DNA from: a virus
Virus record (IMG/VR): IMGVR_UViG_3300042691_055998
Coordinates: 1-38,379 of that record
Strand: one strand, 5' to 3'
Length of the DNA stretch: 38,379 bases
Shown here piece after piece: positions 29,004 through 37,666 of this stretch. The position numbers and the translations under genes were made by a program. The notes beneath the pieces were generated by a model, which saw only the letters and a list, made by a program, of their open reading frames with translations, ran no database searches and was not told the origin of the DNA. Position 1 is the first letter of the stretch, and every line of letters begins with the position of its first letter.

Positions 29004-31409
29004 GTGGCAGCAACTACTAACCTTATCACTTCCTTTGTTCGAAGGATATCTAAATATTTCAATTCCACCAATTTCACTTGGGGTCGTCCCAAAAGGGTAA
29101 CACCTGGGGCAAATCACATTGATAACCCCACTGATTTTGATGCTCGAACTATCTATCGAGGAGAAGAGATTATAGACTTCACGAAAGGAAATCTATACAC
29201 CCAAGACGGTGGTGAGATTATCGAATTAAACAAACCTAATGGTATCGTTTCGGGATTGCGTGCAGTTGAACCCTCAGTAGTGGGGGCTTTCGGTGGCGGC
29301 TCTTTATGGGTAAGTGTGGAAAGTGGGGTGGGTCGTATTTATGGTAAGAATTATTACCACGAACCCGTGAGTGGGACAGCTAGTGGGGATATTCAAATCC
29401 AACCTAATCCTAACCTAACTAAAGCTCGAATTGATATTATTGCCTTGAAGAGCGGTTACCCTAACCCCGCCCCCGTAGGGGTTGTGGGGTCTTTTGGGGT
29501 GGATAGCACCGAATATGCCGCAGGCTTGACCGCCATTGGTGGCTCATTGTATAACCAAGGGCGTGCGTTAACTTTTGTGGGTGATTACTCGGGTTCGGGT
29601 ACGACCATAACTATCAACAGTTCCTTATCTGCCTCCGCTATTTCCGTGGGTGATAATATTATTGGGGTTAATATCACGGGGGCGGTGACCGTAACTAATG
29701 TCACCACATCGGGAGGTTTTATTGTAAGTATAGATATCAGTGTCGCCCCTATTGCGGCAAGTACAAATTCTACATACGCCCTTCCCATATATACAAGCAA
29801 TGTTTGTGCTATCAAGGGGGATATTTCGGCGGGTAATAATGTTATGACCAATGTATACCCCCAACCCTTATTGAATGATATAATTATTGGACAAGGGATA
29901 CCCGAGGGAACTATAGCGACTAACGTTGCGACTATAGGTTCGGTTACTCTCAGTAACTCTGCCACTCTGACCAAAACTGAAAGCATCTTTCAGATTGGGG
30001 ATGTGGTTGACCATATCTTGTATGATGCCACATCTCCCTGGCCAGTATTACCCGAAGACCACATACTCTTAGGTTTGGTTTATGTCCCGAGTAATTACAC
30101 GGCGTTATCCTCACCTAATATTTTAAGACCTTGGTCGGTGAACGACCTATGGACTGCAAGTGAATCCGAAAACCAAACCCCAAGGAGTTTGGTCTCTAAA
30201 TATATCTCACAAATACAAGAGTATGTATCAGATGCCACATATATGAGTGGCTCGACTATAATCGACCCCCAAGTTCAATCTATTAACCGAGTGGTGAAGA
30301 ACCATTATAGTAGTGATTTAGGCTCATCGCTGAGTACGGGTATGATAGTACAAGTATCCTCGAATGGAGCTGTGAGTGGCGGAGTTACGGGAGCAACGGG
30401 TGCTACGGGCGCAACGGGTGCTACGGGCACAACGGGTGTTGACGGGGCAAACTCATCAAAATGGTATTTCAACGAATTAGCAACAGCACCTACTAATCCA
30501 GGGACTAAACTTTTCTGTGTTGATAATAGCGACCCAACTCTAGTCACCAATATAAGTATTAATGATTTGAATTATCAGTCGATTGATTTGTCGAATTGGC
30601 TAAGTTTGTTGGATTATTACAGCAATACCCTAAACACCTCAGTTATTTTACAAATATCAGAAACCACAAACAGTATTAATACCGCCGTTTATACAATAGC
30701 ACCCTCTTCGGTGACTGTTAATGTAGGGTATGTTGATATATTGGTGTCCCATGTTGGTGGTGCTAGTTTTTCGTTCAGTATCGGTGGCGCAACCGAATAT
30801 ACCATTTCATTTGTGGCAAACGGATTGGATGGGGCTACGGGTGCGGCTGGCACATCGTATTATCAATATGCTTCGGGGTCGGCACAGTTATTTATGGGTG
30901 GGAGTAAAGTTTGGGCTGAATTGGCTATGTTTGCCAATATGTTTGAGGGTACACCACTTGAGGTTAAAGAAGATGTTACCATCACTGGGACTCGGCTTTG
31001 GGTTAAAGTACCCGACGCTGGAAAAAAATTAGTTATTGGGCTATACGATGTTATTTCGGGTAACCCAACGAACCTACTTTGGCAAACAAGTGAATTTGAC
31101 ACATCACTTGCGGGATTGTATACATATACACACCCATCCCCAGTTTTAATCCCCAAGGGCTTATACGTTATAGGCTATCACTTAAGCGGCACACCCACGG
31201 TAAAGGTGGCATCTACCGCACCAAGTTATGGTCAATCAGTAGAATTTATAGGAGTGGAATCAACATTAAGTTTCACAGATAACTTTTTTGTAACTTGGCG
31301 AGGTGCTTTAGCATATAATGCCACTATGCCCGCTACCTGGCCTGTCACATCTGTTCGATATGTGGGTAATGATGGTCGGATACCATTAATTATTCATATC
31401 ATACAATAA
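29004..31409 (+). CDS. Tail fibre-like protein with collagen-like stretch
   Basis: 801 residues from GTG 29004 (no ATG nearby gives as complete an N-terminus). The first ~450 residues are beta-rich. Residues about 465-485 are Gly-X-Y repeats ('GATGATGATGATGTTG'), a collagen-like triple-helix segment common in phage fibres, followed by a 'KWYFNELATAPTNPGTKLFC' domain, a second short Gly-X-Y ('GLDGATGAAGTS', about 611-622) and a C-terminal ~180-residue domain that could bind the cell surface. Trimeric fibre or baseplate-wedge-attached fibre is the likely role. The start is an inference from context. Confidence 0.65.
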   Translation: MAATTNLITSFVRRISKYFNSTNFTWGRPKRVTPGANHIDNPTDFDARTIYRGEEIIDFTKGNLYTQDGGEIIELNKPNGIVSGLRAVEPSVVGAFGGGSLWVSVESGVGRIYGKNYYHEPVSGTASGDIQIQPNPNLTKARIDIIALKSGYPNPAPVGVVGSFGVDSTEYAAGLTAIGGSLYNQGRALTFVGDYSGSGTTITINSSLSASAISVGDNIIGVNITGAVTVTNVTTSGGFIVSIDISVAPIAASTNSTYALPIYTSNVCAIKGDISAGNNVMTNVYPQPLLNDIIIGQGIPEGTIATNVATIGSVTLSNSATLTKTESIFQIGDVVDHILYDATSPWPVLPEDHILLGLVYVPSNYTALSSPNILRPWSVNDLWTASESENQTPRSLVSKYISQIQEYVSDATYMSGSTIIDPQVQSINRVVKNHYSSDLGSSLSTGMIVQVSSNGAVSGGVTGATGATGATGATGTTGVDGANSSKWYFNELATAPTNPGTKLFCVDNSDPTLVTNISINDLNYQSIDLSNWLSLLDYYSNTLNTSVILQISETTNSINTAVYTIAPSSVTVNVGYVDILVSHVGGASFSFSIGGATEYTISFVANGLDGATGAAGTSYYQYASGSAQLFMGGSKVWAELAMFANMFEGTPLEVKEDVTITGTRLWVKVPDAGKKLVIGLYDVISGNPTNLLWQTSEFDTSLAGLYTYTHPSPVLIPKGLYVIGYHLSGTPTVKVASTAPSYGQSVEFIGVESTLSFTDNFFVTWRGALAYNATMPATWPVTSVRYVGNDGRIPLIIHIIQ

Positions 31410-31424
31410 AAAAATAAAGAATAA

Positions 31425-31829
31425 ATGACTTTCAAAATCTCAAAAGATAATATTGTATACTATTCTAATTTTGATAGTTTGACCGACTGTGAAACTTGGG
31501 TTTTGGCTAATTTAGGCTCGGATTGTATAGTTCAAGTATCCGACGAACAAGTACCACTCGCCTCATTAGAGGAAAGGTTAAATTCAGATTTAAATTTTGG
31601 GGATTCATTGATTAGGGAGTTCCTAATAGATAATCGAATTGCAAATGTCTCGAGTACCGACAGTATTACAGTTGCTCAAAAATTCAAAGATATTGAATTG
31701 TTGGCAAGGAATGGGGATATCAGAACAGTTAAAATAGTATTAGAAAGCACAGCCATAGATGTGATTTTCACTCAAGACCGAAAAGATAAATATTTGACTA
31801 TGATAACCACTTATTTAGCAAGCCGATAA
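31425..31829 (+). CDS. Unknown protein following the fibre gene
   Basis: 134 residues, acidic, helical in the C-terminal half. Contains 'SLIREFLIDNRIANVSSTDS' and 'GDIRTVKIVLESTAIDVIFT'. It lies 16 nt after the fibre gene; fibre genes are often followed by chaperones or adaptors, so an assembly role is possible but unsupported by motifs. Confidence 0.55.
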   Translation: MTFKISKDNIVYYSNFDSLTDCETWVLANLGSDCIVQVSDEQVPLASLEERLNSDLNFGDSLIREFLIDNRIANVSSTDSITVAQKFKDIELLARNGDIRTVKIVLESTAIDVIFTQDRKDKYLTMITTYLASR

Positions 31830-31847
31830 TAAAAAACCAACTATAAA

Positions 31848-32291
31848 ATGCCTTTAGATTACGGAAGTAGAAATTTAACCTCGGGGAATAATTCCCCTTT
31901 CATCCCACTCGTTACGGACAACCCCGCCTTTAAGGTGGCGATTATTCCCGTGGACGGACGCTTTGAGGAAAAACCCAACCCGAAAGACGGTTCGAAAGAA
32001 ATACTCGCTATTAAAATAGGGGATACTATTAGAGGGGAGATTTTGAGTAATCTGAAAAAATCGGGAAAGCGTGTTATCGGAAAAGTTTTACAAATCCAAC
32101 AAACTAATGGGGAAATCTCTGCCTACAAAGTTTTAGACCAAAGGGGCGATGATGTCTTGGTCGACCCCACAACGGTCACTAAAATTGATTTACATTCGGA
32201 TAGCAATGCGGGAAACGTTAACACTAATCCCGTAATCGAATCCAATCACGTAATGTTATATGAAGAGTGGAAAGCGCAAAGTAAACGATAA
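31848..32291 (+). CDS. Unknown protein, 147 aa
   Basis: 147 residues. N-terminal 'SPFIPLVTDNPAFKVAIIPV' then a beta-rich core ('IKIGDTIRGEIL', 'KRVIGKVLQIQQTNGEISAY') that suggests a small beta-barrel, and a polar C-terminal tail ending 'HVMLYEEWKAQSKR'. No family recognised. Last gene of the block that starts at 27273; its end overlaps the next ORF by 32 nt. Confidence 0.55.
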   Translation: MPLDYGSRNLTSGNNSPFIPLVTDNPAFKVAIIPVDGRFEEKPNPKDGSKEILAIKIGDTIRGEILSNLKKSGKRVIGKVLQIQQTNGEISAYKVLDQRGDDVLVDPTTVTKIDLHSDSNAGNVNTNPVIESNHVMLYEEWKAQSKR

Positions 32292-32553
32292 GCCCTTTAT
32301 AGAAAATCACCAATCACTTCGGGTTTCTACTCGCCTATTTACTACTGAGGTATTAGAAACGGAACTCCAATGGCACTTCGACTTAGAGAATCGATGGGTC
32401 ACCCCCTTGTGTGCAAACGATTGGTGCATCCAATTAGATAATGAACTACCCACCCCCTTTACAACCACTATCTTTATCCCGAAAGGGGTGTATCATAGAA
32501 TAATAAAGGGTACTACCGATTTATTAGTTAAAGTAATCAAAGAAAACCCCTAA
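32260..32553 (+). CDS. Small cupin-like protein
   Basis: 97 residues. The pattern 'LQWHFDLENRWVTPLCANDW', 'CIQLDNELPTPF', 'TIFIPKGVYHRIIKGTTDLL' has the strand-turn layout of a single cupin fold, with His in 'WHFD' and 'YHR' placed as metal ligands would be. From memory, proteins with 'WH.D.E.R', 'DW..Q.DN.LP' and 'VYHR' recur in T4-like phages. Substrate unknown. It begins inside the previous gene (32-nt overlap); the ATG at 32260 is the only good start. Confidence 0.6.
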   Translation: MKSGKRKVNDKPFIENHQSLRVSTRLFTTEVLETELQWHFDLENRWVTPLCANDWCIQLDNELPTPFTTTIFIPKGVYHRIIKGTTDLLVKVIKENP

Positions 32554-32557
32554 AAAA

Positions 32558-32588
32558 TTTGGGGGATAGAAAAAAAAGGCTATCTTTG
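32558..32588 (+). promoter_or_regulatory. Bacteroidota-type promoter
   Basis: TTTG (32558-32561), 19 nt, TATCTTTG (32581-32588), matching the Bacteroidota -33/-7 consensus TTTG-N~19-TAnnTTTG. The gene at 32627 starts 38 nt downstream. The same 19-nt spacing is seen at 36359. Confidence 0.75.
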
Positions 32589-32626
32589 TGGGGATGAATA
32601 TTATCAAATAATAAATATCAACCACA

Positions 32627-32863
32627 ATGCTAAAAATTACAAAAGTTCAAGCTCGAAAAATGTTCGAAAACGGTGAAGACATTTATCTAAACCCAAGCAA
32701 AATGCGCCCTAATGGGGTATGGCATCAAGCCCTAAAAACGAACAAAGAAGTCCTGGCTAATAAATTATACACCACCCCGAGTTTTGAGGTATTAGTCAAT
32801 GAATATCGATATTATAACTGCACTAAGGAAACGGGCTTAACGGTTCATTTTTACAAAGATTGA
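32627..32863 (+). CDS. Unknown early protein, 78 aa
   Basis: 78 residues, basic, one small mixed alpha/beta domain ('ITKVQARKMFENGEDIYLNP', 'YRYYNCTKETGLTVHFY'). No motif recognised. It is the first gene after a strong host-type promoter, so it is probably expressed early. It is followed 36 nt later by another small gene in the same direction. Confidence 0.6.
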   Translation: MLKITKVQARKMFENGEDIYLNPSKMRPNGVWHQALKTNKEVLANKLYTTPSFEVLVNEYRYYNCTKETGLTVHFYKD

Positions 32864-32899
32864 TGTGCACAAATCACCAATATTAAAATATTACAAAAA

Positions 32900-33232
32900 A
32901 TGAAAACGAAAAAAGAAAACGATTCGTATAAGGAAAGTGTGTCTCGCCTAAAAGAGGCAATTCAAAATATAGAATTGATTCGTGAAGACCCGAAACCATC
33001 TGTGTCTATTGAAAAAATTCCTTTCGAGGAAAGCTCCTTTGCGCATCAAAAAAATAAAAATCATCTTGATTTTCAAGAGACCCTCAATCTTGGTCATATT
33101 CGCTCTGCCTTAGTTTGTTTGGATGAGGTGGTCACCACGGACACCGTTTTACACGCAAGAATTTTAAATGTGATGTCCATTCTGAAAACTATTGATGCCG
33201 ATTGGCATATAAAAATAAAATTAAATGACTAA
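32900..33232 (+). CDS. Unknown protein, 110 aa
   Basis: 110 residues, charged and helical, with a disordered N-terminal half and 'GHIRSALVCLDEVVTTDTVL' in the second half. No motif recognised. Its end overlaps the UV endonuclease gene by 8 nt, indicating one operon from the promoter at 32558. Confidence 0.55.
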   Translation: MKTKKENDSYKESVSRLKEAIQNIELIREDPKPSVSIEKIPFEESSFAHQKNKNHLDFQETLNLGHIRSALVCLDEVVTTDTVLHARILNVMSILKTIDADWHIKIKLND

Positions 33233-34145
33233 ATTATTCCAAAGAATCGGATATGCTTGCATTAACACCACTCTACAAGAGGCGGGGGTCATGACTAACC
33301 GAAATGCCATTAAAAGAACTTTTGAATCTAAAGGCATTGCCCACATCAGCAAGTTGGCTCTAGAGAACGTTTTAGATTTGGAAAAAATCATCCATTGGAA
33401 TGAGCAAGTAGGGTTGAAGTATTATCGCATCACCTCTAATTTGTTTCCTTGGATGTCAGAGTATCAGTTCGAGGAGTTGCTTGATTGGGCGGAAATCCAA
33501 AGGGTGTTATCTCGAATTGGGGATTTTGTCACCAAACATCAGCAGCGGTTAGAGTTTCACCCAAGTCATTTTACGGTCTTGGGTTCACCTAAAGAATCGG
33601 TGGTGGAAAAATCCATTCATGATTTAGAACAACATAGCCGCATTTTCGATGAGATGGGTTTAGAACCGAGTTATTGGAATCCTATCAATATCCATATCGG
33701 TGGGGTATATGAGGATAAAATAGCCACCGCTGAAAGGTGGTGTCAATCCGTGCATCGGTTATCCGAGAATTGTCGAAAGCGTTTAGTGGTGGAAAATGAC
33801 GATAAAGCGAATATGTATTCCGTCCAAGATTTATACGAACTAGTTTACAAAAAAATAGGCACACCTATTACCTTTGATATCTTCCACCATGGTTTTTGTA
33901 CGGGTGGGTTGACCGCCGAAGCGGCGGCAAAATTGGCAGAGTCCACCTGGCCAGTTGGGCACATGGTGATTCATTGGTCGTCCTCTATGAAAAATCACGA
34001 AGATGGTGGGGCGAAAGCTGTGGCTCACGCTCGCTATATTTACGAACCTATCGATGGTTTCGGGACTGATTCTTGGATTATGTGTGAATCTAAAGCCAAA
34101 GAAAAGGCGGTTTTGGACTATTTACAATTCGGGGCAAAAAAATAA
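33225..34145 (+). CDS. uvdE: UV damage endonuclease (UvdE/UvsE family)
   Basis: 306 residues, the usual length of bacterial UvsE. Seen: 'RIGYACIN' at the N-terminus, 'NVLDLEKIIHWNEQVGLKYY' then 'RITSNLFPW', 'RLEFHPSHFTVLGSP', 'NPINIHIGGVYEDK', 'RLVVENDD' and 'ITFDIFHHGF'. These are the metal-binding His/Glu/Asp motifs of this TIM-barrel family, which nicks DNA 5' to pyrimidine dimers and other lesions to start repair. It would repair phage DNA in sunlit surface habitats and differs from the T4 solution (DenV). Part of the early operon starting at 32558. Confidence 0.93.
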   Translation: MTKLFQRIGYACINTTLQEAGVMTNRNAIKRTFESKGIAHISKLALENVLDLEKIIHWNEQVGLKYYRITSNLFPWMSEYQFEELLDWAEIQRVLSRIGDFVTKHQQRLEFHPSHFTVLGSPKESVVEKSIHDLEQHSRIFDEMGLEPSYWNPINIHIGGVYEDKIATAERWCQSVHRLSENCRKRLVVENDDKANMYSVQDLYELVYKKIGTPITFDIFHHGFCTGGLTAEAAAKLAESTWPVGHMVIHWSSSMKNHEDGGAKAVAHARYIYEPIDGFGTDSWIMCESKAKEKAVLDYLQFGAKK

Positions 34146-34183
34146 TACCCCAATACTTATACTTACCTTCTAAATTACACGAA

Positions 34184-35449
34184 ATGCAAAACAAGGATGT
34201 GAATAATTTTGATTCCTATTTCCAAAATCCCATTGCGGCACAATTATCTACGGGGGGTCGTAGTCGAATATTATCCACCCCCGAGGAAAAAATTATTTGT
34301 TTAAGTGAAATTGGGACTTTAGATATCGAACCACATAGTGCTTCGGGGTGTCGAATTGATGCTAATAAATTCAAAGTCATCTTAACTCAAGATGGGTGGA
34401 CTTGTCGAAGGGTTGCTAATAATTTATACTTTGACTTGGAGAGTGTAGTCACGGACTCCACAGTGGAGATTTGGTCGCATCCAGAAAAGAAATTACTGAT
34501 GTTGCTATCAATTAATAATTTGTATGTTAAAAACAACATACCGATTGATATGGGGTTTGAAACCAATTACCTAGACTTGGGTTCACAGAATCAACAATTA
34601 AAACATCCCATCATCACCACTTGGGATATGTACCACCCCGTTCAGTTGCGTTTAGAATTGCATGATTACATCAATCACTTAATTGGTGTTATGAAAGAAC
34701 TGCATGATATCCCCTCCAAAGAATCTATGATTGGTATCATCTCCCATGATGGGAACAGTTTTTATGTCAAATCCTTTTCGTTGGCGGGAAAAATACCTCA
34801 ATTTATTCATGTAGATGAACACTACGGGGAGGGGTTTGCGGCATTTCACGATAAAATGTTGGGGCGAATCCGCACCGAAAACAAAGGTCTGATTTTATTC
34901 CACGGGGAGCCAGGTACGGGCAAAACCCAATATATTCGAATGCTGTTAGACCAATTAACCAAAACGAACAAGAGTATTTTATACGTTCCACCAGGGTTTT
35001 CCGACCAACTCACCGACCCCACTATGATTGAGTTTATTAGTGAGTGGGTTTGGGAAGAAGACCGAGATTGTATTTTATTAATTGAGGATGCTGAGCCTTT
35101 ATTAGAAACGAGGAACGGGTCAGATGGTCGCAGTACGGGTATTAGTAACCTATTGAATATGACCGATGGGATTCTAAATGATATGTTAGGCTTAATGGTT
35201 ATAGCTACATTTAATACTAGTTTGTCGAAAATAGATAGTGCCCTATTACGCCCCCAACGTTTAATTGCTCGCAAAGAATTTGGGCGAGCGAATAAAGAAC
35301 AAGCCCTAAAACTTGCAGAAGCCTTGGATATGCCGCTACCCGAAATAGACTACCCCGCCACTTTGGCTGAATTTTACTCCCACAAAAAAGGTCAAGATAT
35401 CCTATTTCATTCCGTACATGAAGAAAGAAAAATCGGATTTCTCAAGTAA
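34184..35449 (+). CDS. AAA+ ATPase of unknown role
   Basis: 421 residues. Residues 1-230 are a beta-rich N-terminal part without a clear match. The ATPase domain has Walker A GEPGTGKT (241-248), Walker B 'CILLIEDAEP' (Glu301/Asp302), a sensor-type 'ATFNTS' and 'LLRPQRL' with arginine-finger placement. The layout recalls BCS1/FtsH-like classic AAA proteins; similar ATPases occur in large T4-like phages. It could remodel protein complexes or membranes. Starts 38 nt after uvdE; the spacer includes a poor match to a host promoter (TACTTACCTTC). Confidence 0.75.
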   Translation: MQNKDVNNFDSYFQNPIAAQLSTGGRSRILSTPEEKIICLSEIGTLDIEPHSASGCRIDANKFKVILTQDGWTCRRVANNLYFDLESVVTDSTVEIWSHPEKKLLMLLSINNLYVKNNIPIDMGFETNYLDLGSQNQQLKHPIITTWDMYHPVQLRLELHDYINHLIGVMKELHDIPSKESMIGIISHDGNSFYVKSFSLAGKIPQFIHVDEHYGEGFAAFHDKMLGRIRTENKGLILFHGEPGTGKTQYIRMLLDQLTKTNKSILYVPPGFSDQLTDPTMIEFISEWVWEEDRDCILLIEDAEPLLETRNGSDGRSTGISNLLNMTDGILNDMLGLMVIATFNTSLSKIDSALLRPQRLIARKEFGRANKEQALKLAEALDMPLPEIDYPATLAEFYSHKKGQDILFHSVHEERKIGFLK

Positions 35450-35461
35450 ATATATATAGAG

Positions 35462-35734
35462 ATGAGTATAGAACAATTTAATGAAAAATGGGCTCAGTAT
35501 TTAGAGCCAAGATTTTACGGTATGATTATTGATAATTCTGCCGTTTGTGCATACTTAGACCAAGTTTTTGAAGAGCTGTCTAAAGTGCCCAATTTTCAAT
35601 ATAGCCAAATCAAAATGAAAAACGGCTCGGCTCGTTTTTATTGCAAACCTTGGTTTATTGATACCGAACAAATTGAAAGAAAAATTAATCAAATAGTAAA
35701 TGAAAGTAGCAGTAATCGGGAGTCGAACCTTTAA
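35462..35734 (+). CDS. Unknown protein, 90 aa
   Basis: 90 residues, mixed alpha/beta, containing 'SVCAYLDQVF'-like helix and 'MKNGSARFYCKPWFIDTEQI'. No family recognised. Starts 12 nt after the AAA+ gene and overlaps the next gene by 35 nt, so translational coupling is likely. An AT-rich TATATATA lies just before the start but is too close to serve as its promoter. Confidence 0.6.
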   Translation: MSIEQFNEKWAQYLEPRFYGMIIDNSAVCAYLDQVFEELSKVPNFQYSQIKMKNGSARFYCKPWFIDTEQIERKINQIVNESSSNRESNL

Positions 35735-36035
35735 AGATAAAGAACGTCTATTCGCCGTATTGTCTAGTAATAATATAACGCATATTATCTCGGGGGGTGC
35801 AATTGGTGCGGACACAATCGCAGAACAATGGGCAGCCGCAAATAATGTCTCAGTAACAATCTATAAGCCCGATTGGGAAAAATTTGGGAAAAGTGCTGGG
35901 TTTATTCGCAACTACGATATTATTAAAGATGCCGAAATGATAATTGCGTTTTGGGACGGTGAAAGTAAAGGCACAGCACATTCCCTCAAATACGCTAAAA
36001 AAATGAACAAGCCAATAATTATTGAAAAATTTTAA
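35700..36035 (+). CDS. SLOG-fold protein (DUF2493/YspA-like)
   Basis: 111 residues. Seen: 'MKVAVIGSRTFKDKERLFAV', 'ITHIISGGAIGADTIAEQWA', 'KPDWEKFGKSAGFIRN' and 'AEMIIAFWDGESKGTAHSLK'. The GSR, GGAxGAD and GESxGT loops are the nucleotide-binding elements of the SLOG superfamily (DprA/LOG-related). Members sense or process nucleotide-derived signals or ADP-ribose-like ligands and occur in phage and conflict systems. Substrate not deducible. Overlaps the upstream gene by 35 nt. Confidence 0.85.
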   Translation: MKVAVIGSRTFKDKERLFAVLSSNNITHIISGGAIGADTIAEQWAAANNVSVTIYKPDWEKFGKSAGFIRNYDIIKDAEMIIAFWDGESKGTAHSLKYAKKMNKPIIIEKF

Positions 36036-36044
36036 AAAGGTATT

Positions 36045-36311
36045 ATGTTGTATATTGAAAAAAATCCCGAAGTTGTTGAGGCATTTCTCTATTTAGAGGA
36101 GGACGAGCCCGAATGGTTTATTCAAATGAAACCTAAGATTGTTTTTATTCATTTGGGTCGAGAGTGTATCGAAACGGCTTGGGGGATATCTACCCTCAAC
36201 CGAGCCGAATATGTTTGTCGCAACCCAAATAGTACGACCGTTTGGGTAGAGTCCAAAAATCAGTTCGAACAAAAATACAAACCATGCGTTGACCATGATT
36301 CCGTCAAATAA
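36045..36311 (+). CDS. Unknown protein, 88 aa
   Basis: 88 residues, acidic N-terminal half. The layout 'VEAFLYLEEDEPEWFIQM', then 'IETAWGISTLNRAEYVCRNP' and 'VWVESKNQFEQKYKP' loosely follows small phage proteins of the PGDYG-type family ('W', then 'GDyiI', then 'F...Y'), which have no known function. Ends just before the AT-rich promoter region of the DUF932-like gene. Match is weak. Confidence 0.5.
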   Translation: MLYIEKNPEVVEAFLYLEEDEPEWFIQMKPKIVFIHLGRECIETAWGISTLNRAEYVCRNPNSTTVWVESKNQFEQKYKPCVDHDSVK

Positions 36312-36358
36312 GGTTAGTGAGGTATAAAAAATATTTTTTCGAAAAAACTTGTTTCTTT

Positions 36359-36389
36359 TTTGGATTTTTCGAAAAATATACTACCTTTG
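36359..36389 (+). promoter_or_regulatory. Bacteroidota-type promoter (DUF932-like gene)
   Basis: TTTG (36359-36362), 19 nt, TACCTTTG (36382-36389). Same spacing as the promoter at 32558. A ~70-nt untranslated leader follows, containing GGTAACC. The interval 36312-36461 has no gene. Confidence 0.78.
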
Positions 36390-36461
36390 TGTCGTGGTCA
36401 AGGGTAACCGAAACACAAATGTAAATTTAATCTTTTATGTAACCTTTTAAATTTTAAACGT

Positions 36462-37595
36462 ATGAACAATTTTGAGGTCATCGAAACCATCAACACCCAA
36501 GCCTCTCGTATTTTAGAACGTATGGGTAGTCGAGAAGACACCATGTTTCAAATTAACGAGTTGGAAATCGAAAATGGCATTTTTCTTCGGGGTCACGAAA
36601 TCAAAGGCTCGGCACTGAAAAACATTCTCAAAATGTTGGGAGTGCGCCCCGAATTCTTAGAGTACTCTAATAAAATGACATCGGACGATTGGCATTCAGT
36701 ATCGGAGAAAATTAAAGGGGCTATTGGTAGTGACGTGGTTTACGCCAAAACAGTTCGTGATGATGATGGTTGGGTGTCTGTTATCGATATCTTCAAACAT
36801 AATGGGGATAAGAAAAAAATCGATAATGCCTCCTTTGACCAATACATTCAATGGATAACTGAGGCTCTCGGAAATAGTAAAAATAATTACGAACTAAAAG
36901 ATTTCTTTTGGAACGCTCAAGCAGAATCCATGAATATTAACCTCTTGAATAAAGATACGGGTATCGATGTGTTTGGGACTGACTTGGATGTTTGGAAAAT
37001 GGGTCAAAATTTTTCGTTCAGTGCCTTTAATTTTGATTACGCCCCGTTCTTTGAACGTTTGGTGTGTAGCAACGGAAATGTGGCTAAGGAGTTTGGTTTT
37101 CGCTCTAATATCTCACAAGGACGCTTTAATAACAAAAAAATTCAAAGCACCATCGAGAAAAATATCTTACAAGTCAGCACCGATATGCCTTGGATGCTTC
37201 AGAAAGCTACCCAACACCTAAAGGAAAACAATATCAGTATCGCAGAGTTCCAACACTACAAAAACTTTTTTGGGGGTAGAAATCAAGAAGAGCGATATGA
37301 CAATATTATGGCTAAGTTCTTCAACGAAACCCCTTTCTATAAAGCATACGGAGTCAATCTTGAGGAGAAATCCAAAAAATGGAAATCCACCGCAAATACG
37401 GGTATCAACGCTTATGACTTTTTTAATATGCTCACTTGGATAGCATCTCACCCCGAAGAGGTTAAAATGGATAAGACGGATAGAATAAACCTCCAAATCC
37501 AATCCTCAAACCTACTGTTTAAAAATCAGTTAGATTTGGAAGATGTTGCTACCAATGTAGTGGTTGAGTACCCACGGCTCGTTAGTATGAACTAA
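36462..37595 (+). CDS. DUF932-like phage/plasmid protein
   Basis: 377 residues. A helical N-terminus followed by 'VVYAKTVRDDDGWVSVIDIF', 'DLDVWKMGQNFSFSAFNFDY', 'SNGNVAKEFGFRSNISQGRF' and 'KSTANTGINAYDFFNMLTWI' resembles the DUF932 (phage/plasmid-like, TIGR03299) proteins, in which a 'C.NG' segment and a C-terminal 'T..n.wda.n..T'-like segment recur. Role unknown; it is often encoded near defence or plasmid functions. Strong host-type promoter, long leader and its own terminator make it a separate, probably early and highly expressed, transcript. Confidence 0.6.
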   Translation: MNNFEVIETINTQASRILERMGSREDTMFQINELEIENGIFLRGHEIKGSALKNILKMLGVRPEFLEYSNKMTSDDWHSVSEKIKGAIGSDVVYAKTVRDDDGWVSVIDIFKHNGDKKKIDNASFDQYIQWITEALGNSKNNYELKDFFWNAQAESMNINLLNKDTGIDVFGTDLDVWKMGQNFSFSAFNFDYAPFFERLVCSNGNVAKEFGFRSNISQGRFNNKKIQSTIEKNILQVSTDMPWMLQKATQHLKENNISIAEFQHYKNFFGGRNQEERYDNIMAKFFNETPFYKAYGVNLEEKSKKWKSTANTGINAYDFFNMLTWIASHPEEVKMDKTDRINLQIQSSNLLFKNQLDLEDVATNVVVEYPRLVSMN

Positions 37596-37613
37596 CTACT
37601 GGTGCACCCTACT

Positions 37614-37643
37614 AAACAGCGGCAAAATTGCCGCTGTTTTTTT
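37614..37643 (+). terminator. Rho-independent terminator after the DUF932-like gene
   Basis: AAACAGCGGC (37614-37623), loop AAAATT, GCCGCTGTTT (37630-37639) and a T7 run. A 10-bp perfect stem. Confidence 0.93.
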
Positions 37644-37666
37644 ACTTTAAAATTACATCGTTATTC

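Noticed and set aside
35451-35460. TATATATA before the gene at 35462 as a late promoter
   Set aside because: Only 3 nt separate it from the ATG, so transcripts would start inside the gene; neighbours look like an early operon.
37628-37666. TTG upstream start for the 163-residue protein
   Set aside because: It lies in the stem of a strong terminator; the ATG at 37667 follows it at a normal distance.
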